In this document: positions 33,627-42,877 of the stretch, in pieces
Numbering within the stretch: position 1 is the first letter of the stretch
Layout of the letters: the number at the start of each line of letters is the position of its first letter
Origin: Candidatus Pelagisphaera phototrophica
GTDB taxonomy: Bacteria > Verrucomicrobiota > Verrucomicrobiia > Opitutales > Opitutaceae
NCBI RefSeq assembly: GCF_014529625.1
Contig: NZ_CP076039.1
Span: forward strand, 2,914,001 to 2,978,000
Length of the DNA stretch: 64,000 bases
Reading direction: 5' to 3'
Made by a program: the position numbers and the translations under genes
Notes under the pieces: generated by a model
Database searches by the model: none
What the model saw: the letters and a program-made list of their open reading frames with translations, nothing else
What the model was told of the DNA's origin: nothing

Positions 33627-34367
33627 CTACTGCCTCAAACGGATATTCTTAAACTGCACGGTCATGTTCTTTCCCTTGTGCAGTTGCAACGCCAAGATGC
33701 CAGACTTGGCGGCCTTCGCCGCATCCATATCCGTCACATCCACTGCTTTATGGCCATTGATAAAATGCATTAGTCGGTTCCCTCTCGCGACGATGCGATA
33801 GTCATTCCAATCGCCCTGCTTAATCGCGGCCTGAATTTCATCCGAATCGCCCACACTGCCCGTCACTTTGATTTCAGGCTTCTTTTTGCCTTCCGGGATG
33901 GGATGCACTTCCGCCTTCTGACCGCGCAAGGCCAGGATGCCACGCCCCCTTTCTTCGTAGAGAATCCCTGAGTACTTGGTCCCCGCTTCGAAATCCGCTT
34001 GGTAGCCTCCTACAGAAAACGTGGCCTTATCCAATACCTTGGCCCGGTATTGAATGCCCGAGTTAGCCCAGCCATCGTCGTTATTTCCCACGATCTTGAA
34101 TTTCAGGCGCAATACGAAATCCGCCACTTCTCCCCCCTGCCATACAATGAAGGTGTTTGGATCGACCACATTGTCGTCATCCGTCTTGCCAGTGATGGCA
34201 CCATTCTGAACCGACCAGAACTGAGGTAACCCTTCCCAACCTGAGAGGTCCTTACCGTTGAAAATCTTCTTGAAGGTCTTCTCTTCCGCAGCCAAGGCTC
34301 CGAAAGCGAAAAGGATAGAAATCGCCGCGCATAGAGCAACTTTAGAGAATGAGTGGATAGGTTTCAT
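33627..34367 (-). CDS. Secreted DUF1080 (3-keto-disaccharide hydrolase-like) protein
   Basis: From ATG 34367 the product is 246 residues with a signal peptide (KVALCAAISILFAFGALA). The single concanavalin-like DUF1080 domain reads FKKIFNGKDLSGWEGLPQFW, VQNGAITGKT, FIVWQGGEVADFVLRLKFKI, ANSGIQYRA, GYQADFEAGTKYSGILYEE, GDWNDYRIVARG and a final FKNIRLRQ. Members are now linked to hydrolysis of 3-keto-glycosides made by Gfo/Idh or FAD oxidoreductases, which fits the several Gfo/Idh genes here. It lies 99 bp upstream of the hydrolase run on the same strand. Confidence 0.9.
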   Translation of the reverse strand: MKPIHSFSKVALCAAISILFAFGALAAEEKTFKKIFNGKDLSGWEGLPQFWSVQNGAITGKTDDDNVVDPNTFIVWQGGEVADFVLRLKFKIVGNNDDGWANSGIQYRAKVLDKATFSVGGYQADFEAGTKYSGILYEERGRGILALRGQKAEVHPIPEGKKKPEIKVTGSVGDSDEIQAAIKQGDWNDYRIVARGNRLMHFINGHKAVDVTDMDAAKAAKSGILALQLHKGKNMTVQFKNIRLRQ

Positions 34368-34533
34368 GACTTGTTGGTTTGGTTTTTTTTGATCGGAGAA
34401 ATAGGTGACCGGGATAATTGGAAAACGAACAACTCTGTCCTCGCTCGTTTTCCTTCCGGAATCAACCACCAAAAATGTAACCAAAAGGTTGAACTGTCGA
34501 CAATGACATTCCCTCTTTCTGGAAGCGCTTCGC

Positions 34534-34671
34534 TTGTCACCGAAACAGGAGGCCGAAAACGAATGGTTAAAACGTGAAGCAGCCATTGGTTTCGCCCAAT
34601 TAGAGGCAGGCGAAACACAGCGAGCCAGTAGCAAAGAGGAATTCGAAGCCTTCGCGCGAGGCGAGGAATGA
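34534..34671 (+). pseudogene. Remnant of a type II antitoxin (ParD-like)
   Basis: The 45-codon frame from TTG 34534 reads SPKQEAENEWLKREAAIGFA, then QLEAGETQRASSKEEFEAFA, then RGEE. This matches the acidic helical end of ParD-type antitoxins (LKREV..G..QLE.G....). The N-terminal DNA-binding ribbon is missing because a TGA lies 15 codons upstream. The frame ends in ATGA, overlapping a plus-strand start at 34668. Confidence 0.45.
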
Positions 34672-34800
34672 CTCTGGAATTCACGAAGGCGGCCATTTCG
34701 GGTCTTCGATCCATTCGCAGTTACACCCATCGGAATCGTTACGTCTTCCTCGTTGCCAGACGAAGCCGATTTACCCCAGGTTGCACTATCGCTCCAGTTG
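34668..34800 (+). pseudogene. Start of a ParE-like toxin, truncated
   Basis: MTLEFTKAAISGLRSIRSYT is the beta-helix opening of RelE/ParE toxins and starts with a 4-bp overlap on the antitoxin remnant, the normal arrangement of such pairs. After about 20 residues the family pattern is lost and the frame stops at about 34800. Confidence 0.4.
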
Positions 34801-34995
34801 CCTGATTGCGTAGCTGTGGCCCTTTACGCCGATGAGGAAACGGTCCCCAAAGCGAAGGACTCAAGGACGAAAGAAGCCATCATATGGCCACAACTTATCG
34901 GTAAGTATCCTGTTGAAAAGGAACCTGCTTGTGATAGTAACCTATATGGTATTGCTCCGAGGAGTCATATGGTACGGTGATTAGGCTTTAGTTTT
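34801..34995. other. Gap with an unassigned plus-strand frame
   Basis: A 75-codon frame (34753-34980) contains VALSLQLPDCVAVALYADEE. It looks faintly protein-like but matches nothing I recognise, and it overlaps the toxin remnant. Confidence 0.2.
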
Positions 34996-36510
34996 CTAAT
35001 TCTTGCCTCTGGGTCTCACACCAATCGCGGCCGGGTCAAATTGCTTCGGATCGAAATTCGGGTTGGGCATCGGGATAACCGCTCCGGTTTCCTTCAAGTA
35101 CTCTTCGATCATCCGATCCAGTCTTTCCGTGCGCTCCGGCATCTTCGCAGCCATATTATTTGACTCACTAATGTCCATTGAAAGGTCGTAGAGCTTATAA
35201 TCGTGCTGTCCGTTTTCGCCTCCGTGGAAGACGCGCACCATTTTATAGTTGCCCGAGTGCACGGACATAGAAGGCGGCAACCATTCCGACACCGGAACAA
35301 TACACGGGAAGTAAGTGAAGATCCCGTCGCGGTCCAGATTCTGGCCTTTCAGGGCGGGCCTGATATCAATGCCGTCCACTGGGTGGTTTCCCGGAAGAGC
35401 GATACCCTGCCCCTTGAGGATAGTTGTGTAAAAGTCCGAGGTTTGAATAATCTCGTCGCTCCGACTGCCGGGCGTGGTCAATCCTGGCCAGACGACAATG
35501 GTAGGCACGCGCACCCCGCCCTCACGCATCGAAGCCTTGCCGCCACGTAGCGGCGTGTTCGATGTGACCGGAATGCCTCCCCCTTCAGGCAGCCTAGTGT
35601 GAATATTTCCACCGTTGTCGGAAGTGAAAATGATCACCGTATTATCTGCGATGCCTTTGCGTTCAATCGCAGCCAGCAGCACTCCCACCGCGTCATCAAG
35701 CGAGTGTACCATGGCAGCATAGGTAGCGGAAATCTGCTCGTTACTTGGATCGATCGCTTCTTTGTATTTCTCGATCAGCTCCTCCTTGGCATTCCAGGGA
35801 CCATGAACCGAGAACATCCAGTAGTTCATGAAAAAGGGCTTATCTTCTCCCGAAACCTTGTCCATCCACTTGACCGCCTCTTCGCTCATACGATCTTCGA
35901 TGTGCTCCCCTGGATAGTTCTCCTTGATATGTCTGAAAGTCCAGGGAGCGACGTACGTCCTCCCAGGACCGGGACCGGTGTGATGCGGTATGTCGATGGC
36001 GAAGCCATGCTGCAAAGGACTGTAAGGCTCCGCTCCCAAATGCCACTTGCCAAAGTGGGCCGTGGCATATCCCGCCTGTTGCATCATTTTTCCGATGGTA
36101 GGCAAATTCGTATCCAGGCGCGTCGCACTCACTACAGGCAGCGCCTTTTCGGAGGGCTTAGCCCGTTTTGCCAACTCCGCCTTCAAAATGACATTTGTCG
36201 TGTGATGCCTCGGTTGCGTGCTGCCGTGACGGGCAGGTGTTTGCCCGGTTAGAAAACTGGCCCGCGTTGGCGAGCACAGCGGAGAATTTGAATACGCTCG
36301 GTTGAAAGTGCAACCAAGCTTGGCCAAACGTAGAATGTTCGGCGTTTTATACAGCTTTGTTTTGCCGTAAAGCTCCGTATCGCTCCAACCGAGGTCATCC
36401 GCCAGAATGAACACCACGTTCATTGGTTTTGCAGCACCCTCATTCGCAGCGCCTTTGCCTATGGCAATAAAACTGGAGATAACCAGAAGTGTTAGGAGGA
36501 AGTTTCTCAT
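34996..36510 (-). CDS. Sulfatase (type I)
   Basis: The 504-residue protein has a signal peptide (FLLTLLVISSFIAIGKG), NVVFILADDLGWSDTELYG, the formylglycine motif CSPTRASFLTGQTP with Cys79, HFGKWHLGAEPYSP, FSVHGPWNAKEE, FTSDNGGNIHT and REGGVRVPTIVVWPG. All metal and active-site blocks are present, so it should be active. The C-terminal MPNPNFDPKQFDP tail resembles that of the sulfatase at 29314 (MTPNPEFDD). It is followed upstream by an EF-hand protein on the same strand, 64 bp away. The substrate is not deducible. Confidence 0.93.
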   Translation of the reverse strand: MRNFLLTLLVISSFIAIGKGAANEGAAKPMNVVFILADDLGWSDTELYGKTKLYKTPNILRLAKLGCTFNRAYSNSPLCSPTRASFLTGQTPARHGSTQPRHHTTNVILKAELAKRAKPSEKALPVVSATRLDTNLPTIGKMMQQAGYATAHFGKWHLGAEPYSPLQHGFAIDIPHHTGPGPGRTYVAPWTFRHIKENYPGEHIEDRMSEEAVKWMDKVSGEDKPFFMNYWMFSVHGPWNAKEELIEKYKEAIDPSNEQISATYAAMVHSLDDAVGVLLAAIERKGIADNTVIIFTSDNGGNIHTRLPEGGGIPVTSNTPLRGGKASMREGGVRVPTIVVWPGLTTPGSRSDEIIQTSDFYTTILKGQGIALPGNHPVDGIDIRPALKGQNLDRDGIFTYFPCIVPVSEWLPPSMSVHSGNYKMVRVFHGGENGQHDYKLYDLSMDISESNNMAAKMPERTERLDRMIEEYLKETGAVIPMPNPNFDPKQFDPAAIGVRPRGKN

Positions 36511-36574
36511 ATAACTTCTTCTTTGGCTAAAATTTTAGGCGAGAGGTTTTTCGGAAAACTGGATACGCCTCCAG

Positions 36575-37807
36575 CTACTCCAGATCATCGCCGATGCCAT
36601 TCCCGTTCTTGTCCGTAACGCCGGAAAAAGGATGCTCCGCGACCGCCTTCCAGGCGATTTCGCGGAAGACTCCATCAAGTTCGTCGCTTTGGAAACTTGA
36701 GGGCTTTTTAAACTTGATAGGCGTTGAAATGAGTTCAGGCGATTTACCGTAGAGCGTAGCATAGAAGACATACCCCTCTAGGCGAGCGAAGCCCGGGCCC
36801 AAGTGGCCGCGTTGGTCTGCCCAGATGGAATTTTCTTTTCCGCCAATCACTTTATACAAGCCTTGCACGCCGGGGAGTTCTCCCCGGTTGAACCGTTTGG
36901 CCGCTTCCGTCATGGCCGCCCGCGTTGCAAGGACATAGACCTCTTCGGAGGTTTCGCGGACCTCTTTGATAAGGTCCGCAAAGCCCTTGTCCGCGACCTC
37001 GTTTATCCGATCGAAGACCTCATCCGTAAAGAAGGATTCCGATTCCGGGTTTCCTTTGAGACCGAAGACCATCTGGGCCTGATTCAGCGTGGGCCAGCTA
37101 TCGATGACAAAGTACTTCATGCCGGGATTGTACTTTTCGCAGAAATCGATCCAGCTCGTATAGAATTTTGGGCGGTCTGCGGTGTAGGGGCCCCAGATCA
37201 TCGCCTCCCATTCCGCATTGGAAATAGCGGCCAGGAGCTTGGGCAGGGGCTTGCCGTCGAACTCAAATATGCCGTTTTCCTCCTCCCATTTGTAGCTAAC
37301 GCTACCCGTACGCCCTCCCCCGTTGTGCAAGCTAAGCGGTTGCTCGAAACCAGCGGCGCGAGTGATGGCGGGCAAGGTTCTATAACCGGGCGCGGTAAAG
37401 CTATGGCCCGTCCCCACGATGCGCAGAATGCCGTCAGCAGGCTTATGAAAGGACATCGCATCGGCCGCTTCCGCATAAGTGCGCCCCGGTTTCCCGCTTT
37501 TATAAAGAGCCATTATCTCTTCAGGCGATTTTAAACTGACTGCGTGCGGCGGAAATTCATCCTCCTCCCATCCCGGATCGAATTTTGGGATCGCTCGCGC
37601 GGCGGCCGCTTGAGCCATTTGGGTAGCGGCCTGAAATTCTTTCGGGCTCAGTTTGCCATCGCCATTCGCATCCGCCTCTGGAAAGCGCTTGAGCATTTGG
37701 ACCATTCGCGCCTCGGAGAGCTGTTGGGCTTGCACCGTTGCGAATGGTGCCGCTACTGCCAGCAGAGCGAGGATTACGAAAAGCGGGATGGGGTGTGGCT
37801 TGTTCAT
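36575..37807 (-). CDS. Secreted EF-hand protein with an unassigned C-terminal domain
   Basis: The 410 residues start with a signal peptide (LFVILALLAVAAPFATVQA). One calcium-binding EF loop, DANGDGKLSPKEF, lies at about 45-57, and a second DKNGNGIGDDLE sequence closes the protein. In between, IVGTGHSFTAPGYRTLP resembles the GTGxS start of SGNH-like hydrolases, and FVIDSWPTLN, EVYVLATRAAMTEAAKRF and DQRGHLGPGFARLEGYVFYA follow. The latter (D..HLG) could hold the Asp/His of an SGNH triad. Such proteins accompany sulfatases in PVC polysaccharide loci. An enzymatic role is inferred, not demonstrated. Confidence 0.8.
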   Translation of the reverse strand: MNKPHPIPLFVILALLAVAAPFATVQAQQLSEARMVQMLKRFPEADANGDGKLSPKEFQAATQMAQAAAARAIPKFDPGWEEDEFPPHAVSLKSPEEIMALYKSGKPGRTYAEAADAMSFHKPADGILRIVGTGHSFTAPGYRTLPAITRAAGFEQPLSLHNGGGRTGSVSYKWEEENGIFEFDGKPLPKLLAAISNAEWEAMIWGPYTADRPKFYTSWIDFCEKYNPGMKYFVIDSWPTLNQAQMVFGLKGNPESESFFTDEVFDRINEVADKGFADLIKEVRETSEEVYVLATRAAMTEAAKRFNRGELPGVQGLYKVIGGKENSIWADQRGHLGPGFARLEGYVFYATLYGKSPELISTPIKFKKPSSFQSDELDGVFREIAWKAVAEHPFSGVTDKNGNGIGDDLE

Positions 37808-38245
37808 GCTTGTCGATTCTTTTGATTTAAGTTCGAGGTTATTGAGAAATTAGCCCTGCTGCATCTCCAACTAAAGCTACGTTTTTGTCAATACGCCTGC
37901 CAGGACGAATAACCAAAATGCTAGAAATTCAGTTCCAGTAATCAGCAAGCTAGGGCACGCATAAGGGGCCACATTATCGAGAATAGAATCCACATTCGAA
38001 ATGTGCCTCTGGCGCAGCAAGGCTGAGAGACAGGAAGCCTGTTAATACAGACAGCGGGAAATCGATTAAGGATCTCGTTTTTACTGAACTCACATAACAA
38101 AGCGATCAAAGACATTGGACATCCTTCGCTTCACGCGCGGGTCCGCCCTCTTCGGGCTTGGCATGCTAGTGAGCCGGTAGCACGTGTCCAGAAGGCTACG
38201 AGAATTCTTGGGCCCACCAGATGCTGCCCCCGCTCGAGGGCTGGT
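37808..38245. other. Gap of 440 bp with no gene
   Basis: Composition is mixed, with a GC-rich stretch around 38140-38240. No tRNA, terminator or repeat of the types seen elsewhere in the window was recognised. Confidence 0.4.
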
Positions 38246-38545
38246 ATGGCCATCTTTGTCCCGAAAGGTGGCATTTCAGACTACACTCCTCAGCTAGTAG
38301 AATCCGACGTAATCCACAATATTTTAAGAAAGGCTGGATGCAGCGAAATATCGGTTTTTTCAGGGATTAGTTTGAAAGATCAATACTTAAATTTTGATAT
38401 CCAGAAGGTCCTTGGAGATGCTTTTCCGAGGACCGGGAGAACGGGGATCCGCGTATTCAGATCCCTGTTTACCATTCATCTTCGGAATGCCTGTAGGTTT
38501 GCAATGTCCCTAATCACCCATGAACTTCTTAAAGAAGAAAGCTAA
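38246..38545 (+). CDS. Small hypothetical protein, uncertain
   Basis: The 99-codon frame (MAIFVPKGGISDYTPQLVES, DVIHNILRKAG, SGISLKDQYLNFDIQKVLGD) has a balanced amino-acid composition. No competing frame is convincing there. I recognise no domain. It lies 56 bp before the DUF429 gene in the same direction. It could be a real accessory gene or part of a larger lost one. Confidence 0.4.
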   Translation: MAIFVPKGGISDYTPQLVESDVIHNILRKAGCSEISVFSGISLKDQYLNFDIQKVLGDAFPRTGRTGIRVFRSLFTIHLRNACRFAMSLITHELLKEES

Positions 38546-38601
38546 AACCAGTTGCTAAGTCTCTATACTCCATCTCTAAAATAAAAAATGATTCCCGAAA
38601 A

Positions 38602-39339
38602 ATGAACACAGCAGTCGGCGTAGATGGTTGCAAAGCCGGTTGGTTCTATTTTCGGAGAGACCAGACGTCGATATCCTTTGGAGTCGCTTCAGACCTAGAA
38701 GAGCTAACCAGCGTCCTTCCAAAAAGTTCTAGAATTTTCATAGATATCCCAATCGGGCTGATCGACTCGGGCAGCGATGAACGAGCGTGTGACAAAGCCG
38801 CTCGTAAAGCGCTGGGTAGACCTCGGGGCTCTTCTGTCTTCCCTGCCCCAGCCTATCCAGTGCTTAAAGCTGCTGAATACAGGGACGCGAAGGAGCTGAG
38901 CGTAATCGCCATCGGAAAAAAGCTTAGCAAGCAGGCATTCAATATTATCAATAAAATTCGCGAAGTTAATACCTTCTTACTTTCTAGCCAAAATTCTGAA
39001 TATACAATCCGTGAGATTCACCCCGAATTATGCTTCTGGGGCCTGAACAAACGGCAAGCGATGAAACATTCAAAAAAGTGCTCCGCCGGATTCGAAGAGC
39101 GGCTAAGCTTGCTGGAAAATCATCTACCAAACGGGCGCGACCTTACCAATCGATCACTCATAAAGTTCAAGAGATCCGAGGTAGCGAAGGACGATATTTT
39201 AGATGCCTTGGTCGGCATGGTTGTCGCCAGCACCTTCGACAATAAGTTGAAAACGTTGCCCGCTTCCCCTCAGTTGGACTCACGGGGCATACCCATGGAA
39301 ATAGTCTACACAGAACAACCCAATGATTACGCGCTCTGA
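38602..39339 (+). CDS. DUF429 protein (predicted RNase H-like nuclease fold)
   Basis: The 245 residues show the DUF429 pattern: AVGVDGCKAGWFYF at the N-terminus, IFIDIPIGLIDSG, ERACDKAARKALGRPRGSSV with FPAPAYPVL, REIHPELCFWGLN and KDDILDALVGMVVA. The acidic residues in VDG, IDIP, HPE and DDILDA correspond to the metal site proposed from the RNase H-like fold. The biochemical role is unknown. It appears complete and stands alone in an accessory region beside a truncated DUF2779 gene. Confidence 0.9.
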   Translation: MNTAVGVDGCKAGWFYFRRDQTSISFGVASDLEELTSVLPKSSRIFIDIPIGLIDSGSDERACDKAARKALGRPRGSSVFPAPAYPVLKAAEYRDAKELSVIAIGKKLSKQAFNIINKIREVNTFLLSSQNSEYTIREIHPELCFWGLNKRQAMKHSKKCSAGFEERLSLLENHLPNGRDLTNRSLIKFKRSEVAKDDILDALVGMVVASTFDNKLKTLPASPQLDSRGIPMEIVYTEQPNDYAL

Positions 39340-39498
39340 ACTGCTATGTAATCTAGCTTTTCAGGAAGGTTGTTTACTTGTTATGAATTAAACAGAGTTT
39401 CTTCAACATGAGCGTTTGTCTCTTTTAATATTTTGCAAACGCTTTCCAATTCTTAACTCATCGCTTACAACCAATGCCCCAAACGGCTTTGGCTGGGG

Positions 39499-39858
39499 GT
39501 GTATAGACTTGAACTACGCTCCGATAGCGGTCCTGAAATAGCCTTTAAGATCGACCATGAGGTGGAAGAGCTTGCTCAGAGACTTTTTGATGAGAATGGG
39601 GATGACAACCTGATCGAACCTAAGGAAATAGGATGGCCTGAGGCCTATGCCCGAACCCAAGAGCTTTTGAAATCTAGCGAGACCCCGATTTTTGAAGCGA
39701 CCATGCGAATCAAAGTCGCGCTCGCATTGGCGGATGCTATGCTCCCAGATCTCTCATCGGGTCCGCTTCAGTGGAAAATGAACGAGGAAAAATCCTCTAC
39801 CACCTTTAAGGATTACAATCGTGACGATGTCGCGGTCCAGACGCGATCGGCGATCTAG
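39499..39858 (+). pseudogene. DUF2779 protein fragment (Cas4-like nuclease family)
   Basis: The 119-codon frame from GTG 39499 reads KIDHEVEELAQRLFDENGDD, AYARTQELLKSSETPIFEAT, then KVALALADAMLPD and NEEKSSTTFKDYNRDDVAVQ. This matches the N-terminal part of DUF2779 proteins (G..VG.LA..L, T..LL....IFEA, ADxL, E.KSST..K......D.AVQ), which contain a Cas4-like PD-(D/E)XK nuclease. Intact members exceed 450 residues; homology stops at residue 115, directly after the nuclease-type K-S-S-T motif. Both ends are missing. Confidence 0.7.
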
Positions 39859-40102
39859 GCAGTAGCTGCTGTGGAGGTTTTGACGAAATTGCGGCGGGTC
39901 ACAAACATGGCTCAAAAGGTTATCAAGCCGTTGATGGGATAATCATCATTAAAAGGGCTTTTCAGAGCCGATCAAATTGGCACAACCTTGAAAAACTTAA
40001 ACCCTTTTTGGATACACGCAATGAGCATGTTTTAAAAAGATAAAGTAGTAATGAGAATTAAATAAACCTTGTACGAATAATCGGGGTGAACATGTTTTTT
40101 TT

Positions 40103-41302
40103 ATGGACGTTACGCCGATTCCAGATGACGAAAAGCTGAGACTAGAATCGCTATATCGGTATGGTATCCTCGATACTGAAACGGAGGAGATGTTCGATGA
40201 TTTGACTCAATTGGCTTCGGCGATATGTTGTACACCAATATCATTGGTGTCTTTAATTGGTAAAGAAAGGCGATGGTTCAAGTCGAACCTTGGCCTTCCT
40301 TTAAAGGAAACTTCCAGGGAGGTCTCTTTTTGTTCTCACGCAATCCTAGAAAGCGGTGTATTTACTGTGAGGGATGCCTTGGAGGATCCGAGGTTTTCGG
40401 ATAACCCTTTAGTCTTAGGCGATCCATTGATGCGATTCTACGCGGGGGCTCCGATTGTAACTGCTGATGGCTTTGCTATAGGAACGTTGTGCGTGATTGA
40501 TCGTGAGCCTCGTGAATTGCGTCCGGACCAAGAGGAGGCGTTGAAGCACCTTGCTAAACAGATCGTGCGGAATTTGAATCTGCGTTTAAAATTGCAGAAG
40601 GCGAGAAATCAAAATGATGGCAATAATCTCTTAATTTCAGTTATTTCCCATGATTTGCGAGCCCCGCTATGCTCGATGGTTTCAATCCACGATATGCTGC
40701 AGCACGAAAGTCTTAGCAATTCACGACGGCGCGACGAACTGATCAAAACTCTCGAAGAGACTACTCAAAAGGCTTTAGCCCACGCAGACGAATTGCTCGA
40801 GCGTATGCAGCTGGGTTCGGAGTTGGAGCCTTTTGCAAGCCAGGAAGTCGATTTGGTAGATGTATTAAAGGATATCGAAACGCTGTTTAAAGCAAACTAC
40901 GAGGGGAAAAATATCAGCTATAAGACTGTTCATTCAAACAGGACCTTTCGAGTTATCGCGGATACCAACTACCTTTATTCAATTCTCAGAAATCTCATAT
41001 CGAATGCTTTGAAATTCACCAATCCTGGTGGAAGCGTTGCGGTGGAACTCTACGAGCTAAGAAAACGGTTAATCATTTCAGTGAAGGACAATGGACGAGG
41101 CATAAATCCATCTCACATTGAAACCATTCTTTCTGAGCAATATTCAGTATCGAACTTAGGAACCGAGGGTGAGAAGGGGACGGGTATGGGTTTGAGCCTA
41201 GCATCCCAACTATCAAGGCTAATGGGTTGGAAACTTTCGATCGATTCGAATTTAAATGACGGAACTAAAGCCTACCTTACAATTCCGAAAATCTGTGGTT
41301 AG
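40103..41302 (+). CDS. GAF-domain sensor histidine kinase
   Basis: The 399-residue soluble kinase has an N-terminal GAF sensor (ICCTPISLVSLIGKERRWFK, SFCSHAILESGVFTVRDALE and FYAGAPIVTADGFAIGTLCV, residues 25-160). A HisKA segment follows with the phosphoacceptor His183 in VISHDLRAPLCSM, then a HATPase domain (NLISNALKFTN, VKDNGRGINPS, GEKGTGMGLSLASQL). There is no membrane segment, so it senses a cytoplasmic ligand. No response-regulator gene is adjacent, so its partner is elsewhere. Confidence 0.93.
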   Translation: MDVTPIPDDEKLRLESLYRYGILDTETEEMFDDLTQLASAICCTPISLVSLIGKERRWFKSNLGLPLKETSREVSFCSHAILESGVFTVRDALEDPRFSDNPLVLGDPLMRFYAGAPIVTADGFAIGTLCVIDREPRELRPDQEEALKHLAKQIVRNLNLRLKLQKARNQNDGNNLLISVISHDLRAPLCSMVSIHDMLQHESLSNSRRRDELIKTLEETTQKALAHADELLERMQLGSELEPFASQEVDLVDVLKDIETLFKANYEGKNISYKTVHSNRTFRVIADTNYLYSILRNLISNALKFTNPGGSVAVELYELRKRLIISVKDNGRGINPSHIETILSEQYSVSNLGTEGEKGTGMGLSLASQLSRLMGWKLSIDSNLNDGTKAYLTIPKICG

Positions 41303-41504
41303 ACAGGAATGCCACTGCTGATCAGAGATCTGTGGCGAGATCGAGACTTCTGGTTGCCGGTCGATCTTGGGCCCCATTCTTTTCGATATATCACGCGAGC
41401 AAGTGGGCCGATGATGAGTGTTCTCTGGGTATGCGGCGTGGGTTGGCTTCTTCGTGAGTGGGTGTGGTAGTCGTCGAACCGGGACCCTTTTCCACCGAGC
41501 TTTT

Positions 41505-41813
41505 CGGGCAAAGCCCAAACTAAATGACGCTGACGGACGGGCTGAGACCTACCCGGAAATCGTGCCCAAAACCTTCGAAGCAATGGGTAAAGCGTTTGAG
41601 GGCATGTTTGTGGATCAAAACGTTCCCACTAATCCTATCGACGTTGTCAATACGTTCGTCTCCTTGGCGGATTCCGAGGCAGGTACGCGGCCATTCCGAT
41701 CCGTTGTCGGCGTGGATATCGGGGTGATCGCTAGAAACGAATCCGACGAACTGCATGAAGGAACCTTATTGGAAGCGATGGGCTTAACTGATTTTGCCCG
41801 ATTGAAATCCTAG
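41505..41813 (+). pseudogene. C-terminal fragment of a short-chain dehydrogenase
   Basis: The frame reads PEIVPKTFEAMGKAFEGMFV, NPIDVVNTFVSLADSEAG, TRPFRSVVGVDIGVI and LHEGTLLEAMGLTDFARLKS. These are the last helix and strand of SDR enzymes. The Rossmann nucleotide-binding half and the Tyr-x-x-x-Lys motif are absent. The sequence upstream of about 41510 is unrelated. It ends in a normal stop at 41813. Confidence 0.65.
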
Positions 41814-41926
41814 AGGGATTTAAGGATTATTGGTTTTTCCCAAATTTGATTTCTTCAACGAAAAAAGACCCGCGGACTATCATCCGGCATGTCTTAAACT
41901 CTCGAAGGTTCTTTGCTTTCCGATCG

Positions 41927-42724
41927 CTAGAGCTGGGAGCCTTTGAACGGCTTTAGGTAATTCGTGGTTCGGCCAGACACGCCTCCCCTGCTCCACTTTG
42001 GATCGACCTTGGCTTTGTTCCAGCGCGGATTATCACGGAAGGACTGCCAGTCCTTCGCCTGGTCCGCTTCGTCATCAAAGGTGACCATGTAGCGCAAGCT
42101 GGGACGGTTTTTTCCGATGAGTGTCTCCGAATAAAAGACCGCCTCTAGCCCGGACTCGGCAAATATGTCCGCCTCGATCTGATCGAACATGGCAATCTTG
42201 TTCGCGCTCCCCGCTGCACTATGCCCTTCGTACTCGCGCATCTCGAAAATTCGCTTCTTTCCGATATTGGGCACCGTTAACTGCGGCTTAACCTTCATCG
42301 CACGAAGCAAGTGGCTTTCAATCCGGCGATAAGCAGGGTCGTCCTTCGATGCCCTGAGGTAGCCAGCCCCTGCTTTTTTGTATTCCTTGTCCGCGTTGAG
42401 CTTCCACTGCGAACTCGCGAACTGGCCGATGTTCTTGTAGGGAATCAGCACAACGACTTGACCAAATGCCTCACCTTCCTGCGGCTTGGTTTCCTGGAAG
42501 AGGCCAATGTTATTAATTCCTAGGCGATTTAAGGCTGGAATCGCCGCCTGAGCCCAGTAATCAGCAACGCGCTGCTGCTGAGCCGCCGAGTCGACGGTGT
42601 AAAAGCGAAGCTCGTAGTGCTCACGAGGACCCGCCTTGGGCGCATCCTGAGCAAGGCTACTGTTTACCAGCGCAAAAAGCGCCATGAACGCGAGAGAGGT
42701 CGAACGATAAATTATATTCTTCAT
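41927..42724 (-). CDS. Secreted NIPSNAP family protein
   Basis: The 265 residues start with a signal peptide (SLAFMALFALVNSSLAQ). Two ferredoxin-like NIPSNAP repeats are visible: HYELRFYTVDSAAQQQRVAD ... FGQVVVLIPYKNIGQFASSQ in the first half, and RIFEMREYEGHSAAGSANKI ... LRYMVTFDDEADQAKDWQSF in the second. They close with NPRWNKAK and the usual TNYLKPF. Secreted NIPSNAPs are very common in Planctomycetes/Verrucomicrobia; their role is unknown. It is not clearly in an operon. Confidence 0.9.
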   Translation of the reverse strand: MKNIIYRSTSLAFMALFALVNSSLAQDAPKAGPREHYELRFYTVDSAAQQQRVADYWAQAAIPALNRLGINNIGLFQETKPQEGEAFGQVVVLIPYKNIGQFASSQWKLNADKEYKKAGAGYLRASKDDPAYRRIESHLLRAMKVKPQLTVPNIGKKRIFEMREYEGHSAAGSANKIAMFDQIEADIFAESGLEAVFYSETLIGKNRPSLRYMVTFDDEADQAKDWQSFRDNPRWNKAKVDPKWSRGGVSGRTTNYLKPFKGSQL

Positions 42725-42877
42725 TTTGGGTAGTTAGCGAGTTTACACGAGAGGTGAAGATTACCTTCGGTTTCGGCAATTCGAGCAACTTTATTCTGAG
42801 GAAAACGTTAAGAAGTAGAAAAAGCAGAAACTCAATTTTTTGGGAATAATATCTCTTCCTGAGACATCTTTTTTGGC

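Noticed and set aside
35599-36252. 217-codon plus-strand frame
   Set aside because: Lies wholly antisense to a sulfatase with a complete active site.
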